This document shows, piece by piece, positions 48,732 to 61,900 of a DNA stretch of 64,000 bases. A program made the position numbers and the translations under genes. The notes under the pieces are model-generated. The model worked only from the letters and a program-made list of their open reading frames with translations, was not told the origin of the DNA and did no database searches. Position 1 is the stretch's first letter; every line of letters starts with the position of its first letter. Source of the stretch: Mangifera indica (Eukaryota; Streptophyta; Magnoliopsida; Sapindales; Anacardiaceae); the NCBI RefSeq assembly GCF_011075055.1, contig NW_025401123.1:1-64000 (forward strand). The letters are read 5' to 3'.

Positions 48732-51130
48732 TGTAACCTCTCCTAATCATTGGGTGTGTTACAGAAAAACGGCATGAGTTTCCCTATTTTAGAGGGCCCG
48801 GGGAATATTTTTCTCTTTTTCATTATGCCCTGTAACACTCCCAATTTGTAATTCACACAAACCAGTCCTACCAATCGACTGGATTTTCATCATATAATCA
48901 TAATAAATAAAATAAGTATATAATAATAACTATCATAAAAAAATTATCACCCACAGAAACTTTATAACTAATTTTCCAAACTAGTCATATATATATATTA
49001 CATATACATCATAACATTTAAGTCAACAAAAATATGGTGCCTTCCTCCCTTAACCTCATGTCTCATTAGTGCTCCCCGGGAACCTTTGCTGCATTTTTTT
49101 ACCTGTAAAATATTAAATTAAACGGAGTGAGCGACTATGGGTCAGTAATAAAATCATACTAAACACTTAAAGTATTTCGTACCAGTATTAATCTATTATA
49201 ATCTTTTCCATACTCAGCGTGTCTGAACTATTTACAATAAAATAATTGACACAGAACACGCATTTAACACATATCATAATTCTTTTCTTTCACACATTTA
49301 TTTATTTCCTTCCTATACAGATATGATTCACTCATTATGATTTATGCATGTATGAGTGCCATGACATTTTTATTTTCTGATCGTACATCTTTCTCAACTC
49401 TTTATCAGCCACACAGGCTTGTATGCATAATTCTAATGCAAATGACTTTCATAAAATATTTACTAATTTGTTTCTCTCTCATTCTCATTGATCGATTTAG
49501 ACTACATATGATAGTACTTGCAGTCACCATACAAAATATAATTCTCTCTTACACGCATATTTTTTTTTCTTTGCTGTCCACACAGTACAACTAATATTTT
49601 TCTTTGCTGTCCACACAGTACAGCTGATATTTTTTTTTTGCTGTCCACACAGTACAGCTAATATTTTTCTTTGCTGTCTACACAGTACAGTTGATATTTT
49701 TCTTTTGCTGTCCACACAGTACAGCTAATATTTTTTTTCTTTGCTGTCCACACAGTACAGCTGATATTTTTTTTTTTGCTGTCCACACAGTACAGCTAAT
49801 ATTTTTCTTTGCTGTCCACACAGTACAGCTGATATTTTTCTTTTGCTGTCCACACAGTACAGCTAATATTTTTTTTCTTTGCTGTCCACACAGTACAGCT
49901 GGTTGTCCACACAGTACAACCGATTATTTTATTTGTTGTCCACACAGTTCAGTTGGCGTGTAAGGATTTTTAGTATGTTTTCTGTTTTCCTGTCTCATAT
50001 GAGTCATTATAAAACCAAAAATACTTGTTTTCCATTTTTTAAAAGCATGCATGACTTAGAAAATATTTTTCCTCTTTCTTTATTTTTTTCTAAATCATGC
50101 ATATGTTATGATTCCTCATGTATGCATATATAACCATAATATGAAATATGCACATTTGTTATTTTTCCTTATTCTTTTCATTTCTTCTCAAACATCATAT
50201 TATTTTCTCATGCATTTATATATATAAATATCATGCCTCAATTTAATTTTAATTATACAATATAAGCTTAATATAAGGGTTATTTCACACATTTTATGCA
50301 CATAATTAAGCAAAATTAACCTATATCACATAAAATGACATTTTTACCCTTATGACCAAAATTACCTTTTTACCCTTATGGCCAAAAATTACATCATGAA
50401 TCCTAATGAATTTCTTTATCCTTTTAAGCATAAATCACTTTAATTCTAATACCTTACATACTGATATAAGTAAAGGTTATTTAAATAACCTAACTCAAAT
50501 TTACTTCAAGTATGTAAAGTATGAAATTCTTACCTTTTCTTTGCCAAATAGGTTATTTAAGCTTATTCACCTTCTTTTCTTCTTTCTAGCAACCTTAATC
50601 AACCAAAAATATAATCATCCATCAAACTCCGAAATTTCACATATCTTAAAAATTAAATTTCTTACCTTAGAACTGACCAGAATTGACAGATCTACACTTT
50701 TTATAACTGGGGCCTCTGGAAATTAGGTGGTTTAGTTAGGTTTTTGGACGAATTTTGGTTAAGGGAAGTTTTTAGCTCAAACAATGGAGGTTCTCGGCAA
50801 AATGGAAGAGAAAATGAATAGAAATAAGTTTATAAGCCTATTGGACCATTTTGCCCTTAACCTTTTCTATAAATTACTATTTTATCCTTAGCCAATTACC
50901 AAAAACCCTTAGCACCACCATATAATTTCAAGTGTGCCCTTCAATTTTAATTCCCACTTTGTCCCTTGAATTTTTATAAAATGACCATTTTACCCCCTTT
51001 AAAAAATATTGCTCATTTAGTAGTTTTCTCTAATTCTTTTGTAATTTCTTTACACAACAAGTTATAAAATTCATTCTAGGGGTAATTTTGGAAGTGGAGT
51101 TTACTGACACACCTGAATTCGGATGTTACA
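48732..51130 (-). repeat. 3' LTR of the Tekay-like element (12 minisatellite units)
   Basis: 2399 bp. Nearly identical to 56050-58310 except for four extra units of the ctgtccacacagtacagct minisatellite, which account for the 138-bp length difference. Confidence 0.93.
49561..49950. repeat. Minisatellite, 12 units of about 34 bp
   Basis: Unit core gctgtccacacagtacagct with a T-rich spacer atatttttcttt. Cores start near 49576, 49610, 49646, 49681, 49715, 49751, 49787, 49819, 49853, 49889, 49907 and 49941. Alternating ctaat/ctgat endings show a two-unit higher-order pattern. Confidence 0.9.
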
Positions 51131-51166
51131 TTTCTTCCCCCCTTAAAAGAATTTCGTCCTCGAAAT

Positions 51167-54100
51167 TTAAACAAATAAGTTGGGAAATCTCTCTCTCATT
51201 TGTTGCTCAACCTCCCATGTGGCTTCTTCCACCTTATGATTCCTCCATAATACTTTCACTAATGGAATTTTCTTATTTCGGAGCTCTTTTATTTTTCTGT
51301 CCAGTATCTGCACTGGTTGCTCCTCATAAGCTAAATCTTCTTTTAATTCCACATCGTCTGATTTTAAGACATGTGAAGGATCGCTAATGTATTTTCTCAA
51401 TAAAGAAATATGAAATACATTATGAACCCGATCCATACTAGGTGGAAGTGCAAGTCTATAAGCCACCTTGCCCACTCTTTCTAAAATTTCAAATGGGCCA
51501 ATAAATCTTAGAGCAAGTTTCCCTTTTCTTCCAAATCTCATCACGTGCTTATAAGGGGCTACTTTCACAAAAACTTTATCACCCGGTTGAAACTCTACTT
51601 CTTTCCTTTTCAAGTCTGTATAGCTCTTTTGTCTGTCCTGAGCTTGCTTCAATCTAGTCTTGATAGTCTTTATATCTTCCACCATTGTTTAGGTTAACTC
51701 AGGCCCAAGAACTTGACTCAAATCATCTCGCTCTCCTATATCATCCCAATGTAATGGGGATTTACACTTTCTTCCATAAAGAGCCTCATATGGTGCCATT
51801 TTAATGGTGGACTGGTAACTATTATTATATGCAAATTCTATCAATGGAACCATTTCATGCCAAGTCATTTTGTACTCTAAGCAACAGGCCCTCAACATAT
51901 CCTCTAGTATTTGATTCACCCTCTCTGTTTGGCCATCTGTTTGAGGATGATATGTTGTGCTAAATGCCAGCCTAGTACCCAATGCTCTTTGTAAGCTACC
52001 CCAAAAAGCTGAAACAAATCTGGGGTCTCTATCTGACACAATAGTTTTGGGTACACCATGTAATCTCACAATCTCCCGTATATAAATCTAGGCCAATTGA
52101 TCTGAAGTAAAACTATCTTTCACTGGAATAAAATGGGCAGATTTAGTCAATCTATCTACAATCACCCATAATGCATTATAGCCTTTCTGTACTCGAGGTA
52201 GGCCAATGATGAAATCCATTGAAATATCTTCCCATTTCCATTTAGGAATACTAAGTGGGTGAAGCAAACCTGAAGGTCTCTGATGCTCAGCCTTGACCTG
52301 TTGACATACCAAGCACTTAGCTACATAGTCACCAATATCTTTCTTCATATCTATCCACCAATAAGTTTTCTTTAAATCCTGATACATCTTTACTCCCCCA
52401 GGGTGGGCAGTGTAAAGTATATCATGTGCTTCACTTAGGATTTTCTTTCTCAACTCCAGATCTTGGGGAATACATACCCTGTTTCTGAACTTGAGCACTC
52501 CATCTATCATTTGAAACTCAGTTGTTTTCCCTTCGCATATCTGTTGACTTATTTTCTGGCACCATAAATCTTCTACTTGCTTCTCTTTTATTTTATTGAA
52601 GAGATTAGGTTGAATTTCCAATCTGGCCACTTGACTTCTTATCACCTCAATCTGTTCCCTCTGAAACTCTTTTTGTAACTTTATCTGAATAGTGAGGTGA
52701 GTTATGGCAATCTTTCTACTCAAGGAATCAGCTACCACATTTGCTTTACCCGGCTGATATTTAATATCACATTCATAATCTTTGACTAGCTCCAACCATC
52801 TCTTTTGTCTCATATTCAAGTCTTTTTGAGTGAAGAAATATTTTAGACTTTTATGGTCGGTGTAGATATTACATTTAACTCCATATAAATAATGTCTCCA
52901 AATTTTTAAAGCAAAAACCACTGCTGCTAACTCTAAATCATGGGTAGGGTAGCGTGTTTCATAATCTTTTAACTGCCGAGAGGCATACGCTATCACCTTA
53001 CCCTTTTGCATCAGCACGGCTCCCAAGCCATTATGCGAGGCATCACAATAAATATCATAATTTACACCTTCCTCTGGTAATACTAAAATAGGAGCTGTAG
53101 TCAACCGTCTTTTTAGCTTTTGGAAACTCTTTTCACAAGCATCAGTCCATAGAAAAGGAGTTCCTTGTCTGGTAAGAGCTGTAAGTGGCTTGGCCAACCG
53201 AGCAAAACCTTGTACAAATCTTCTGTAATAGCCGGCTAGCCCTAAAAAGCTTCTGATCTCTTTCACAGTCTTCGGCCTCACCCATTCAAGTATTGTTTCT
53301 ACTTTACTTGGGTCCACAGCTATACCTTCCTTAGTAACCACATGTCCCAAAAATACTACTCGATCCAACCAGAATTCACACTTAGAGAATTTGGCATACA
53401 ATTTCTTTTCTCTCAATCTTTGTAGCACAAATCTTAAGTGTTCGGCATGTTTTTCTTCTGATCTGGAGTATATCAAGATATCATCAATAAATACCACCAG
53501 GAATTTGTCAAGGCAATCATGAAATACTCGATTCATTAAATCCATAAAGATTGCTGCAGCATTAGTCAATCCAAAGGGCATTACCACAAACTCGTAGTGC
53601 CCGTAGCGAGTCCGAAAAGTTGTCTTTGGAATATCCTGCTCTGCAATCCTCACCTAGTGATAACCCGACCTCAAGTCAATTTTGGAGAACACAAAAGCTC
53701 CTTTCAATTGATCAAATAAATCATCAATTCGAGGCAACGGGTATTTATTCTTCACCGTCAGTTTATTCAACTCCCTGTAATCAATGCACATATGAAGCGA
53801 CCCATCTTTCTTTTTGACAAATAGTATGGGTGCTCCCCAAGGAGAATGGCTAGGTTTAATAAAACCCTTATCTAAAAGTTCTTGCAACTGTTTCTTTAAT
53901 TCTTGTAATTCAGCTGGAGCTATTCGGTAAGGGGCTTTTGAAATTGGGGCTGAGCCAGGTTCTAACTCGATACTAAACTCCAACTCTCTCTCTGGAGGTA
54001 AACCTGGTAGCTCATCAGGAAAGACATCTGAGAAATCTTGTACTATTGGGACATCCTGAACACCCAATCTTTGAACATCATGCTCATGTACCACATGAGC

Positions 54101-55843
54101 TAAATATCCCGTACACCCCTTTTTTAATAATTTTTGTGCCTTTACACTACTGATCATCATACTAGGCTGATGGCCCTCTCTGAAATTAAAGTGATCTCCA
54201 TTATCGAGTTGGAATCGAGCCTTTTTCTTTCTACAGTCAATCTCGACTCCATATCTTTCTAAGAAATCCATGCCTAAGATAACATCAAAATCGGGCATAT
54301 CAAAGACAATCAAGTCCACCTTTAACTCTCTCCCATGTATCACTACCTTCTAGTCTTTTAGCATTTTATCTGTAATCACACTCCCACCATCTGGCATCTC
54401 AATTCTAATGGAATGGGTAGATCTAACAGGCACTAAACCTACCCTTTCAATAACCCCTGGTGCAATAAAGGAGTGTGTAGCTCCTGAATCAATCAATGCA
54501 TATAAAGAAACAAAGTGGAAAAAGAGCTGACCAGTAACTACAAATGGACTAGCCTCCGCTTAACTATGGGTAGCTGTATAAACCCGTGCATTAGTACCTC
54601 TCCCTGGTTGTACTGGTGGAATTAGGCTTTGTGGTGGCTATATATGAACTGGCACTTCGGTACTTTGGCAATCCTTTGCTATATGCCCTGGCTGTCGGCA
54701 TCTATAACAAATCACCTGTTTCTGCTGGTACCAACATTCCCCACTATGACGTCTCCCACAAATCTGACATTGGGGAATATTTTCTTTTCTAGGCTTCTTG
54801 TCACTCTTCTAGCCTTTTCTACTTGCTTTTGACTGGAATTTTCTTTTTCCCTTATTGCTTCTGAAACTGGAGCCAATTGAACTACCTCCTGATGCTGTAG
54901 CAGGTGTTGAAATAGTCAATGAAGCAGGTAAAGCTGACTGACTTGGCATCACTGTTTGGGGTACTGTCAATGATAGAGGTGTTGACATAGAAGGTGCATT
55001 CCTGGGTAGCTTATTAACATATACCTCCAACCTCAATGCTCTCTCCAATGCCTCTTCATAAGTTTGAGGAGGTTGTGGTCCAGCTAGCACATGCAAGACT
55101 ATCTCCGGTTTAAGACCTTGAAGAAATCTGTCCAACCGGAGACTAGGAGTACTCACCATACCTGGAGCAAAACTAGCTAAGACATCAAAACGAGTAGAGT
55201 AATCCTTTACTGAACCCTCTCCCTGCTGTAAAGAAATGAACTCTTGAACTTTGATTGCTACCACATCAGCTGTTCTGTATTGGGCCTCAAACACCTTTCT
55301 AAAGTCTTTCCAGGTCATCAGATCTACATTTCTGGTTTCTTTAACTAGGTCCCACCATACGCGGGCCTCTCCCCTCATCAAGAAACTGGCATACCGAACT
55401 TTTTCTCTATCAGTCATAGAAAATAAATCCATAGTACTTTCCACTTGCTTGATCCATTCATCAGCCACTAAAGGATCTTTAGTACCTTTGAATTCAGAAG
55501 GGGTATGCTGATTAGGTAAGGAATAAATGGGCTCAAGTCGCCTTTGAGCTCTAATTTCTCCTCTCCCTTCATTCCTTATTTCATTTCTGATTTCTTCTAT
55601 GACTTCCTCCCGAATCTCACTTCTAATCTCATCTCGGATGGCATCTCTGGCTATATTTTCAGGTGTGGGTCTATCTTGACTCTCAGTCAACACCTGACGG
55701 ACTATATCTCGTATTTCTGCTAGCCCAAATCCTGAACCAACTGACGGGGCAGGGTTAGACGGTTCTCCCGTCTCTCTCTGAATACCCCTTCTAGACCCCG
55801 TCCTCGTCCTCGTCTTGTGGTACTCATCATCTAATAACTGCAT
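51167..55843 (-). pseudogene. Tekay-like gag-pol polyprotein, single frame with nonsense codons
   Basis: From 55843 to 51167 one frame carries gag (FKGTKDPLVADEWIKQVE; VWWDLVKE), zinc knuckles ([12 protein letters not shown] and [14 protein letters not shown] near 54690-54770), protease (ALIDSGATHSFI near 54510), RT ([11 protein letters not shown] near 53480), RNase H ([25 protein letters not shown]), integrase zinc finger (H...H...CLVCQQVK), integrase core (D in MDFIIGLP, D in VSDRDPRF, E in GQTERVNQ) and a chromodomain-like end (EATWEVEQQMRERF). I count seven in-frame stops (near 54810, 54640, 54560, 54350, 53655, 52086 and 51687), mostly TAG or TAA where Gln is expected. The likely original ATG is at 55827 (MSTTRRGRGRG), with a small frameshift soon after it. 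Confidence 0.92.
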
Positions 55844-56029
55844 AAGTGTAATTACATAATATTCTATTATTTGAATACAGGTAAAGAAAATAACTTACTG
55901 CAGTCGATTCTCGGGAGCTGATCTATGAGACATGAGGGGCACCTGTGCAATATTAGAATGCAAAACCATAGATATATTATATTATATTACCACACATTAT
56001 ATTATATCTTCCTTTAAGCGCCCAAAATC

Positions 56030-56043
56030 GCGCTCTGATACCA
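56030..56043 (-). other. Primer-binding site of the Tekay-like element
   Basis: In element sense tggtatcagagcgc, complementary to initiator tRNA-Met, six bases after the 5' LTR end. Confidence 0.85.
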
Positions 56044-56049
56044 AAAAAA

Positions 56050-58310
56050 TGTAACCTCTCCTAACCATTGGGTGTGTTACAGAAAAACGGCATGAGTTCC
56101 CCTATTTTAGAGGGTCCGGGGAATATTTTTCTCTTTTTCATTATGCCCTGTAACACTCCCAATTTGTAATTCACACAAACCAATCCTACCAATCGACTGG
56201 ATTTTCATCACATAATCATAATAAATAAAATAAGTACATAATAATAACTATCATAAAAAAATTATCACCCACAGAAACTTTATAACTAATTTTTCAAACT
56301 AGTCATATATATATATTACATATACATCATAACATTTAAGTCAACAAAATTATGGTGCCTTCCTCCCTTAGCCTCATGTCTCATTAGTGCTCCCCGGGAA
56401 CCTTTGCTGCATTTCTTTACCTGTAAAATATTAAATTAAACGGAGTGAGCGACTATGGCTCAGTAAGAAAATCATACTAAACACTTAAAGTATTTCGTAC
56501 CAGTATTAATCTTTTATAATCTTTTCCATACTCAGCGTGTCTGAACTATTTACAACAAAATAATTGACACAGAACACGCATTTAACACATATCATAATTC
56601 TTTTCTTTCACACATTTATTCATTTCCTTACTATACAGATATGATTCACTCATTATGATTTATGCATGTATGAGTGTCATGGCATTTTTATTTTCTGATC
56701 GTACATCTTTCTCAACTCTTTATCAGCCACACAGGCTTGTATGCATAATTCTAATGCAAATGACTTTCATAAAATATTTACTAATTTGTTTCTCTCTCAT
56801 TCTCATTGATCGATTTAGACTACATATGATAGTACTTGCAGTCACCATACAAAATATAATTCTCTCTTACACGCATATTTTTTTTTCTTTGCTGTTCACA
56901 CAGTACAACTAATATTTTTCTTTGCTGTCCACACAGTACAGCTGATATTTTTTTTTTACTGTCCACACAGTACAGCTAATATTTTTCTTTGCTGTCCACA
57001 CAGTACAGCTGATATTTTTCTTTTGCTGTCCACACAGTACAGCTAATATTTTTTTTCTTTGTTGTCCACACAGTACAGCTGGTTGTCCACACAGTACAAC
57101 CGATTATTTTATTTGTTGTCCACACAGTTCAGTTGGCGTGTAAGGATTTTTAGTATGTTTTCTGCTTTCCTGTCTCATATGAGTCATTATAAAACCAAAA
57201 ATACTTGTTTTCCATTTTCTAAAAGCATGCATGACTTAGAAAATATTTTTCCTCTTTCTTTATTTTTTTTCTAAATCATGCATATGTTATGATTCCTCAT
57301 GTATGCATATATAACCATAATATGAAATATGCACATTTGTTATTTTTCCTTATTCTTTTCATTTCTTCTCAAACATCATATTATTTTCTCATGCATTTAT
57401 ATATATAAATATCATGCCTCAATTTAATTACAATTATACAATATAGGCTTAATATAAGGGTTATTTCACACATTTTATGCACATAATTAAGCAAAATTAA
57501 CCTATATCACATAAAATGACATTTTTACCCTTATGGCCAAAATTACCTTTTTACCCTTATGGCCAAAAATTACATCATGAATCCTAATGAATTTCTTTAT
57601 CCTTTTAAGCATAAATCACTTTAATTCTAATACCTTACATACTGATATAAGTAAAGGTTATTTAAATAACCTAACTCAAATTTACTTCAAGTATGTAAAG
57701 TATGAAATTCTTACCTTTTCTTTGTCAAATAGGTTATTTAAGCTTATTCACCTTCTTTTCTTCTTTCTAGCAACCTTAATCAACCAAAAATATGATCATC
57801 CATCAAACTCCCAAATTTCACATATCTTAAAAATTAAATTTCTTATCTTAGAACTGACCAGAATTGACAGATCTACACTTTTTATAACTGGGGCCTCTGG
57901 AAATTAGGTGGTTTAGTTAGGTTTTTGGACGAATTTTGGTTAAGGGAAGTTTTTAGCTCAAACAATGGAGGTTCTCGGCAAAATGGAAGAGAAAATGAAT
58001 AGAAATAAGTTTATAAGCCTATTGGACCATTTTGCCCTTAACCTTTTCCATAAATTACTATTTTATCCTTAGCCAATTACCAAAAACCCTTAGCACCACC
58101 ATATAATTTCAAGTGTGCCCTTCAATTTTAATTCCCACTTTGTCCCTTGAATTTTTATAAAATGACCATTTTACCCCCTTTAAAAAAATTGCTCATTTAG
58201 TAGTTTTCTCTAATTCTTTTGCAATTTCTTTACACAACAAGTTATAAAATCCATTCTAGGGGTAATTTTGGAAGTGGAGTTTACTGACACACCTGAATTC
58301 GGATGTTACA
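56050..58310 (-). repeat. 5' LTR of the Tekay-like element (8 minisatellite units)
   Basis: 2261 bp. Carries 8 units of the same minisatellite (about 56880-57130) against 12 in the 3' LTR; otherwise only scattered base differences. Confidence 0.93.
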
Positions 58311-58315
58311 ACCAT

Positions 58316-58989
58316 CCTCTGCCATGAATAATAACTTTGTTAGGGTTAAGTTTGAATATTTTTGGCCTTAATAAAATATATTTTTTTATAATATGTGATA
58401 GCCAAAATTATTATTATTAATTTTAATTGGATAATTTAAGTTTCATTTATCCAATTTTTAGTGTTTATTAAATAATTTAATATTATTTATATGATTAATT
58501 TTATGCATAATTTTGGTTTAATTGAAATTATACTTTAAATAATTTTTTAAGGATTATATGCATAAAATTAAATGTCATGTGATTAGTATAATATTTGATT
58601 GATCATAGAGTAGCCACAGCATCTTTGATTATATCAAAGTTATACATTAAGTATCCTGGGATCACATTTAGTTATATGACATCAATTGTAATTAATCAAT
58701 ATAAGTATGATAAATTTTATCCCACAGGAATTTTTATTATATTTATGCGATTAATTATGATGAAATAACAAATTATTTTTCTTAATCTACCTACAGGAAT
58801 TAAGAAAAGGAATATAATTTGGTAGTTTTATCATACGGTTTATATATTTATATATAAACCTATTTAAATTAAAAACTTAGCCCACAGGCAGTTTTTAGGT
58901 TATATGGTTTATACATTGATAGAACATGATATTAATTTTGATAGCTTCAAATTTAGTGACTTAAGCGTGTATATTAATATTTATTTGCA
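58316..58989. other. Leader of the nest-2 copia, second part (predicted intron end)
   Basis: AT-rich and without ORFs. The words cccacagg(c/a)a recur near 58723, 58791 and 58880. It ends in TTTATTTGCAG, an acceptor-like sequence directly before gag. Confidence 0.6.
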
Positions 58990-61900
58990 GTTATTCAACC
59001 TGTGAATTTCTCTGATAATGTATGTGATGTTCCTATTTTGAGTGATGACAATTATAAAATTTAGAAGGAGAGAATTCTTCTCCAATTAGGGTGTATGGAC
59101 ATTGATTATGCTATTAGGAAGGATGAACCACCTACAGCTACAGAAACTAGCACTCAGAATGAAATTGCCCAATATGAGCATTGGGAGCGATCTAATCGCT
59201 TGAGTATGATATTCATCAAGACACGCATATCTGCTAGTATTCGTGGTTCAATCCCTGAGTGTAATAATGTCAGGTAATTACTGAAGGCTATTGATGAACA
59301 GTTTGAGTCTTCAGATAAAGCACTTGCCAACACTCTAATAACAAAGTTTACATCAATGAAGCTCACTAGTGTTAAAGGTGTGCGTGAGCACATCATGCAA
59401 ATGAGGGATATTGCGGCTCAACTTAAGGCTCTTGAGATTGAGATGTCTGAATCTTTCCTAGTGCATTTCATTCTAAATTCTCTTCCACAACAATACGGAC
59501 CTTTCAAAATCTCTTATAACACACATAAGGAAAAATGGTCAATCAATGAACTTCTGACCATGTGTGTTCAAGAGGAAGGAAAATTGTTGATTGAAATGAA
59601 TGAAAGTGCACATATGGTTACACAAGGGAAGAAGAAGAAGAACCAAGCTAAGTATAAGGGAAAGGATAAAATATTCAATCAGCCCGAATTTAAGAAGGAA
59701 TCCAAATGTTTTTTCTGTAAAAAGAAAGGACATGTCAAAAAGGATTGCATTAAGTTTAAAGCTTGGCTTGAAAAGAAAGGTAATCCAATCTCACTTGTAT
59801 GTTATGAATCTAATATGGTTGATGTTTGTCATAACACTTGGTGGATTGATTCTGGTTCTACAATCCATATTTCAAATACCTTACAGGGCTTTCTAAACCA
59901 AAGGAAGCCGATGGCCAGTGAACAATGCATCTATTCAGGAAATAAGATGCGTTCATATGTGGAAGCGGTCGGAACGTGTAGATTAGTTTTGGATTCTGGT
60001 TTTGTTTTGGATTTAGAACGAACCTTTTATATTCCAAGTTTCTCTAGAAACTTGATTTTTGTTTCAAGACTTGTACCCTTTGGATTTTCCTTTACATTTA
60101 ATGAAACTGCATTTAGTTTGATTTATAAATCTGCAGTTGTGGGAAATGGTACATTGTCTGATGGTTTGTTCCGAATTCATTTACAAAACAATATTTCATT
60201 TAATTTGATACATGTTCAAGATAATGTTGGTATTAAAAGAAGTGTTATGAATGAAAATTCCTCTATATTGTGGCATCGGAGATTGGGACATATCTCCATA
60301 GAAAGAATTAAAAGGTTAGTGAATGATGGAGTACTAGATACTCTAGATTTTACTGACTTTGATACTTGTGCAGATTGTATTAAGGGAAAACAAACCAACA
60401 AGTCAAAGAAAGGTGCCAAGAGGAGTTCAGACATATTAGAAATCATACATACAGATATTTGTTGTCCTGATATGACACTTATGGTCAAAAATACTTCATC
60501 TCATTTATTGATGATTATTCACGATACATGTATCTCTACATGCTCCATAACAAGAATGAAGCATTAGATGCCTTTAAGGTTTTCAAGGCAGAAGTAGAGA
60601 AACAATCTAGAAAACAAATTAAAATCGTGAGATCAGATAGAGGTAAAGACTATTATGGTAAATACACTCATGATGGACAAGCACCTGGTTCATTTGTAAG
60701 GTTTCTTGAAGAAAATGGGATTGTTGCCCAATAAACTATGCCTGGTTCTCCAGACCGAAATGGTGTAGCGGAAAGAAGAAACCGAACTCTATTGGACATG
60801 GTGCGGAGTATGCTTAGCAGCTCCAAACTTCCTAAATCATCGTGGATAGAAGCTCTTAAAACGACAGTGTATATATTGAACCGAGTTCCAACAAAGGTTG
60901 TTTCTAAAACACCATTTGAGTTATTTAAAGGTTGGAAATTGAGTTTGCGACATATACGCGTTTGGGGATGTCCGTCTGAAGTAAGAGTTTATAATCCACA
61001 TGAGAAGAAATTAGACCCAAGGACTATAAGTGGTTATTTCATTGGATATGTCGAAAAGTCTAAAGGTTATAGATTTTATTGTCCATCACATAGCACTAAA
61101 ATAGTGGAATCTCGAAATGCAAAATTTCTTGAAAATGACTTAATCAGTAGGAGCGATCAATCTCAGGATTTAGTTTTTGAGAAAGATCATTCAAATACTC
61201 AACCACCCATTTCGAGTAATAGATTGGTTGTTATTTACAACACCCCTCAAGTTCAAATGGATGTTGAACAACCAATTAATGAAGTTCCACAAGTTGCTGA
61301 TAATACTCTAGTAGATCAAATTGTTCAACAACCTTCAGATATTGTTGAACCACCAGTTGTACACTCTACTCCACAAGAGAATAGTGTTACAACATTAAGA
61401 AGATCAACTAGAATGAAGAAATCAACTATTTCTAGTGATTATATAGTGTATTTACAAGAAATTGACCATAATTTAGGAGCCGAAGATGATCCTGTTACGT
61501 TTTCACAAACAATGGATTGCAGTAAATCTATTTTGTGGTACAATGCTATGAAAGATGAGATGGAATCTATAAAGAGTAATAGAGTTTGGGATCTTGTCAA
61601 GTTACCTAATGGGGCAAAGGCCATTGGGTGTAAATGAGTCTATAAAACAAAGAAAGACTCATTAGGTAACATCGAGAGATATAAAGCAAGACTTGTTACT
61701 AAGGGTTTCACTCAAAAGGAGGGAATCAATTATACGGAGACTTTTTCTCCTGTATCTAAGAAAGATTCTTTCCGTATTATAATGGCATTAGTAGCACATT
61801 TTGACTTGGAACTGCATCAAATGGATGTGAAAACGGCTTTCCTTAATGGAGATTTAGAGGAAGAGGTATATTGAAACAACCTGAAGGATTCTCCTCTAGT

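Larger units (their letters stand above)
48732..58310 (-). mobile_element. Tekay/Del-like Ty3/gypsy chromovirus nested in the copia leader
   Basis: Minus orientation. The LTRs (56050-58310 as 5' and 48732-51130 as 3') begin tgtaacatcc and end ggttaca in element sense. The target duplication accat (48727-48731 and 58311-58315) is perfect. The primer site tggtatcagagcgc is at 56043-56030 and the purine tract aagggggga next to the 3' LTR (51131-51144). Gag, protease, RT, RNase H, integrase and a chromodomain-like end lie in one frame with stops. The long TGTAACATCC-type LTR and the chromodomain point to the Tekay lineage. Confidence 0.94.
48022..58990 (+). other. Predicted retrotransposon intron joining an LTR-borne start codon to gag
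   Basis: The donor-like GTTAGT follows ATGGCTGGAG inside the 5' LTR. The acceptor-like TTTATTTGCAG ends at 58990. Joining them completes a codon split G|TT and enters the gag frame used at 59095 (58993 to 59095 is 34 codons). Directly upstream of the acceptor the gag frame has a TAA (58975-58977) and no ATG. Without the inserted gypsy element and its duplication the intron would be about 1.39 kb and would contain the primer site. No transcript data are available, so this is a prediction. Confidence 0.55.

Noticed and set aside
49561..49950. Regular repeats that superficially look like a CRISPR array
   Set aside because: The spacers are T-rich near-copies, not unique sequences, and the context is a plant LTR.
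49524..49963. ORFs on both strands encoding repeated CCPHSTA- or QQKKN-like peptides
   Set aside because: They are translations of the 34-bp minisatellite in the gypsy LTR; the protein repeat only reflects the DNA repeat.
50406..50726. ORF of 106 codons, repeated at 57587-57907
   Set aside because: It lies in both LTRs of the Tekay-like element, antisense to it, and has no domain.
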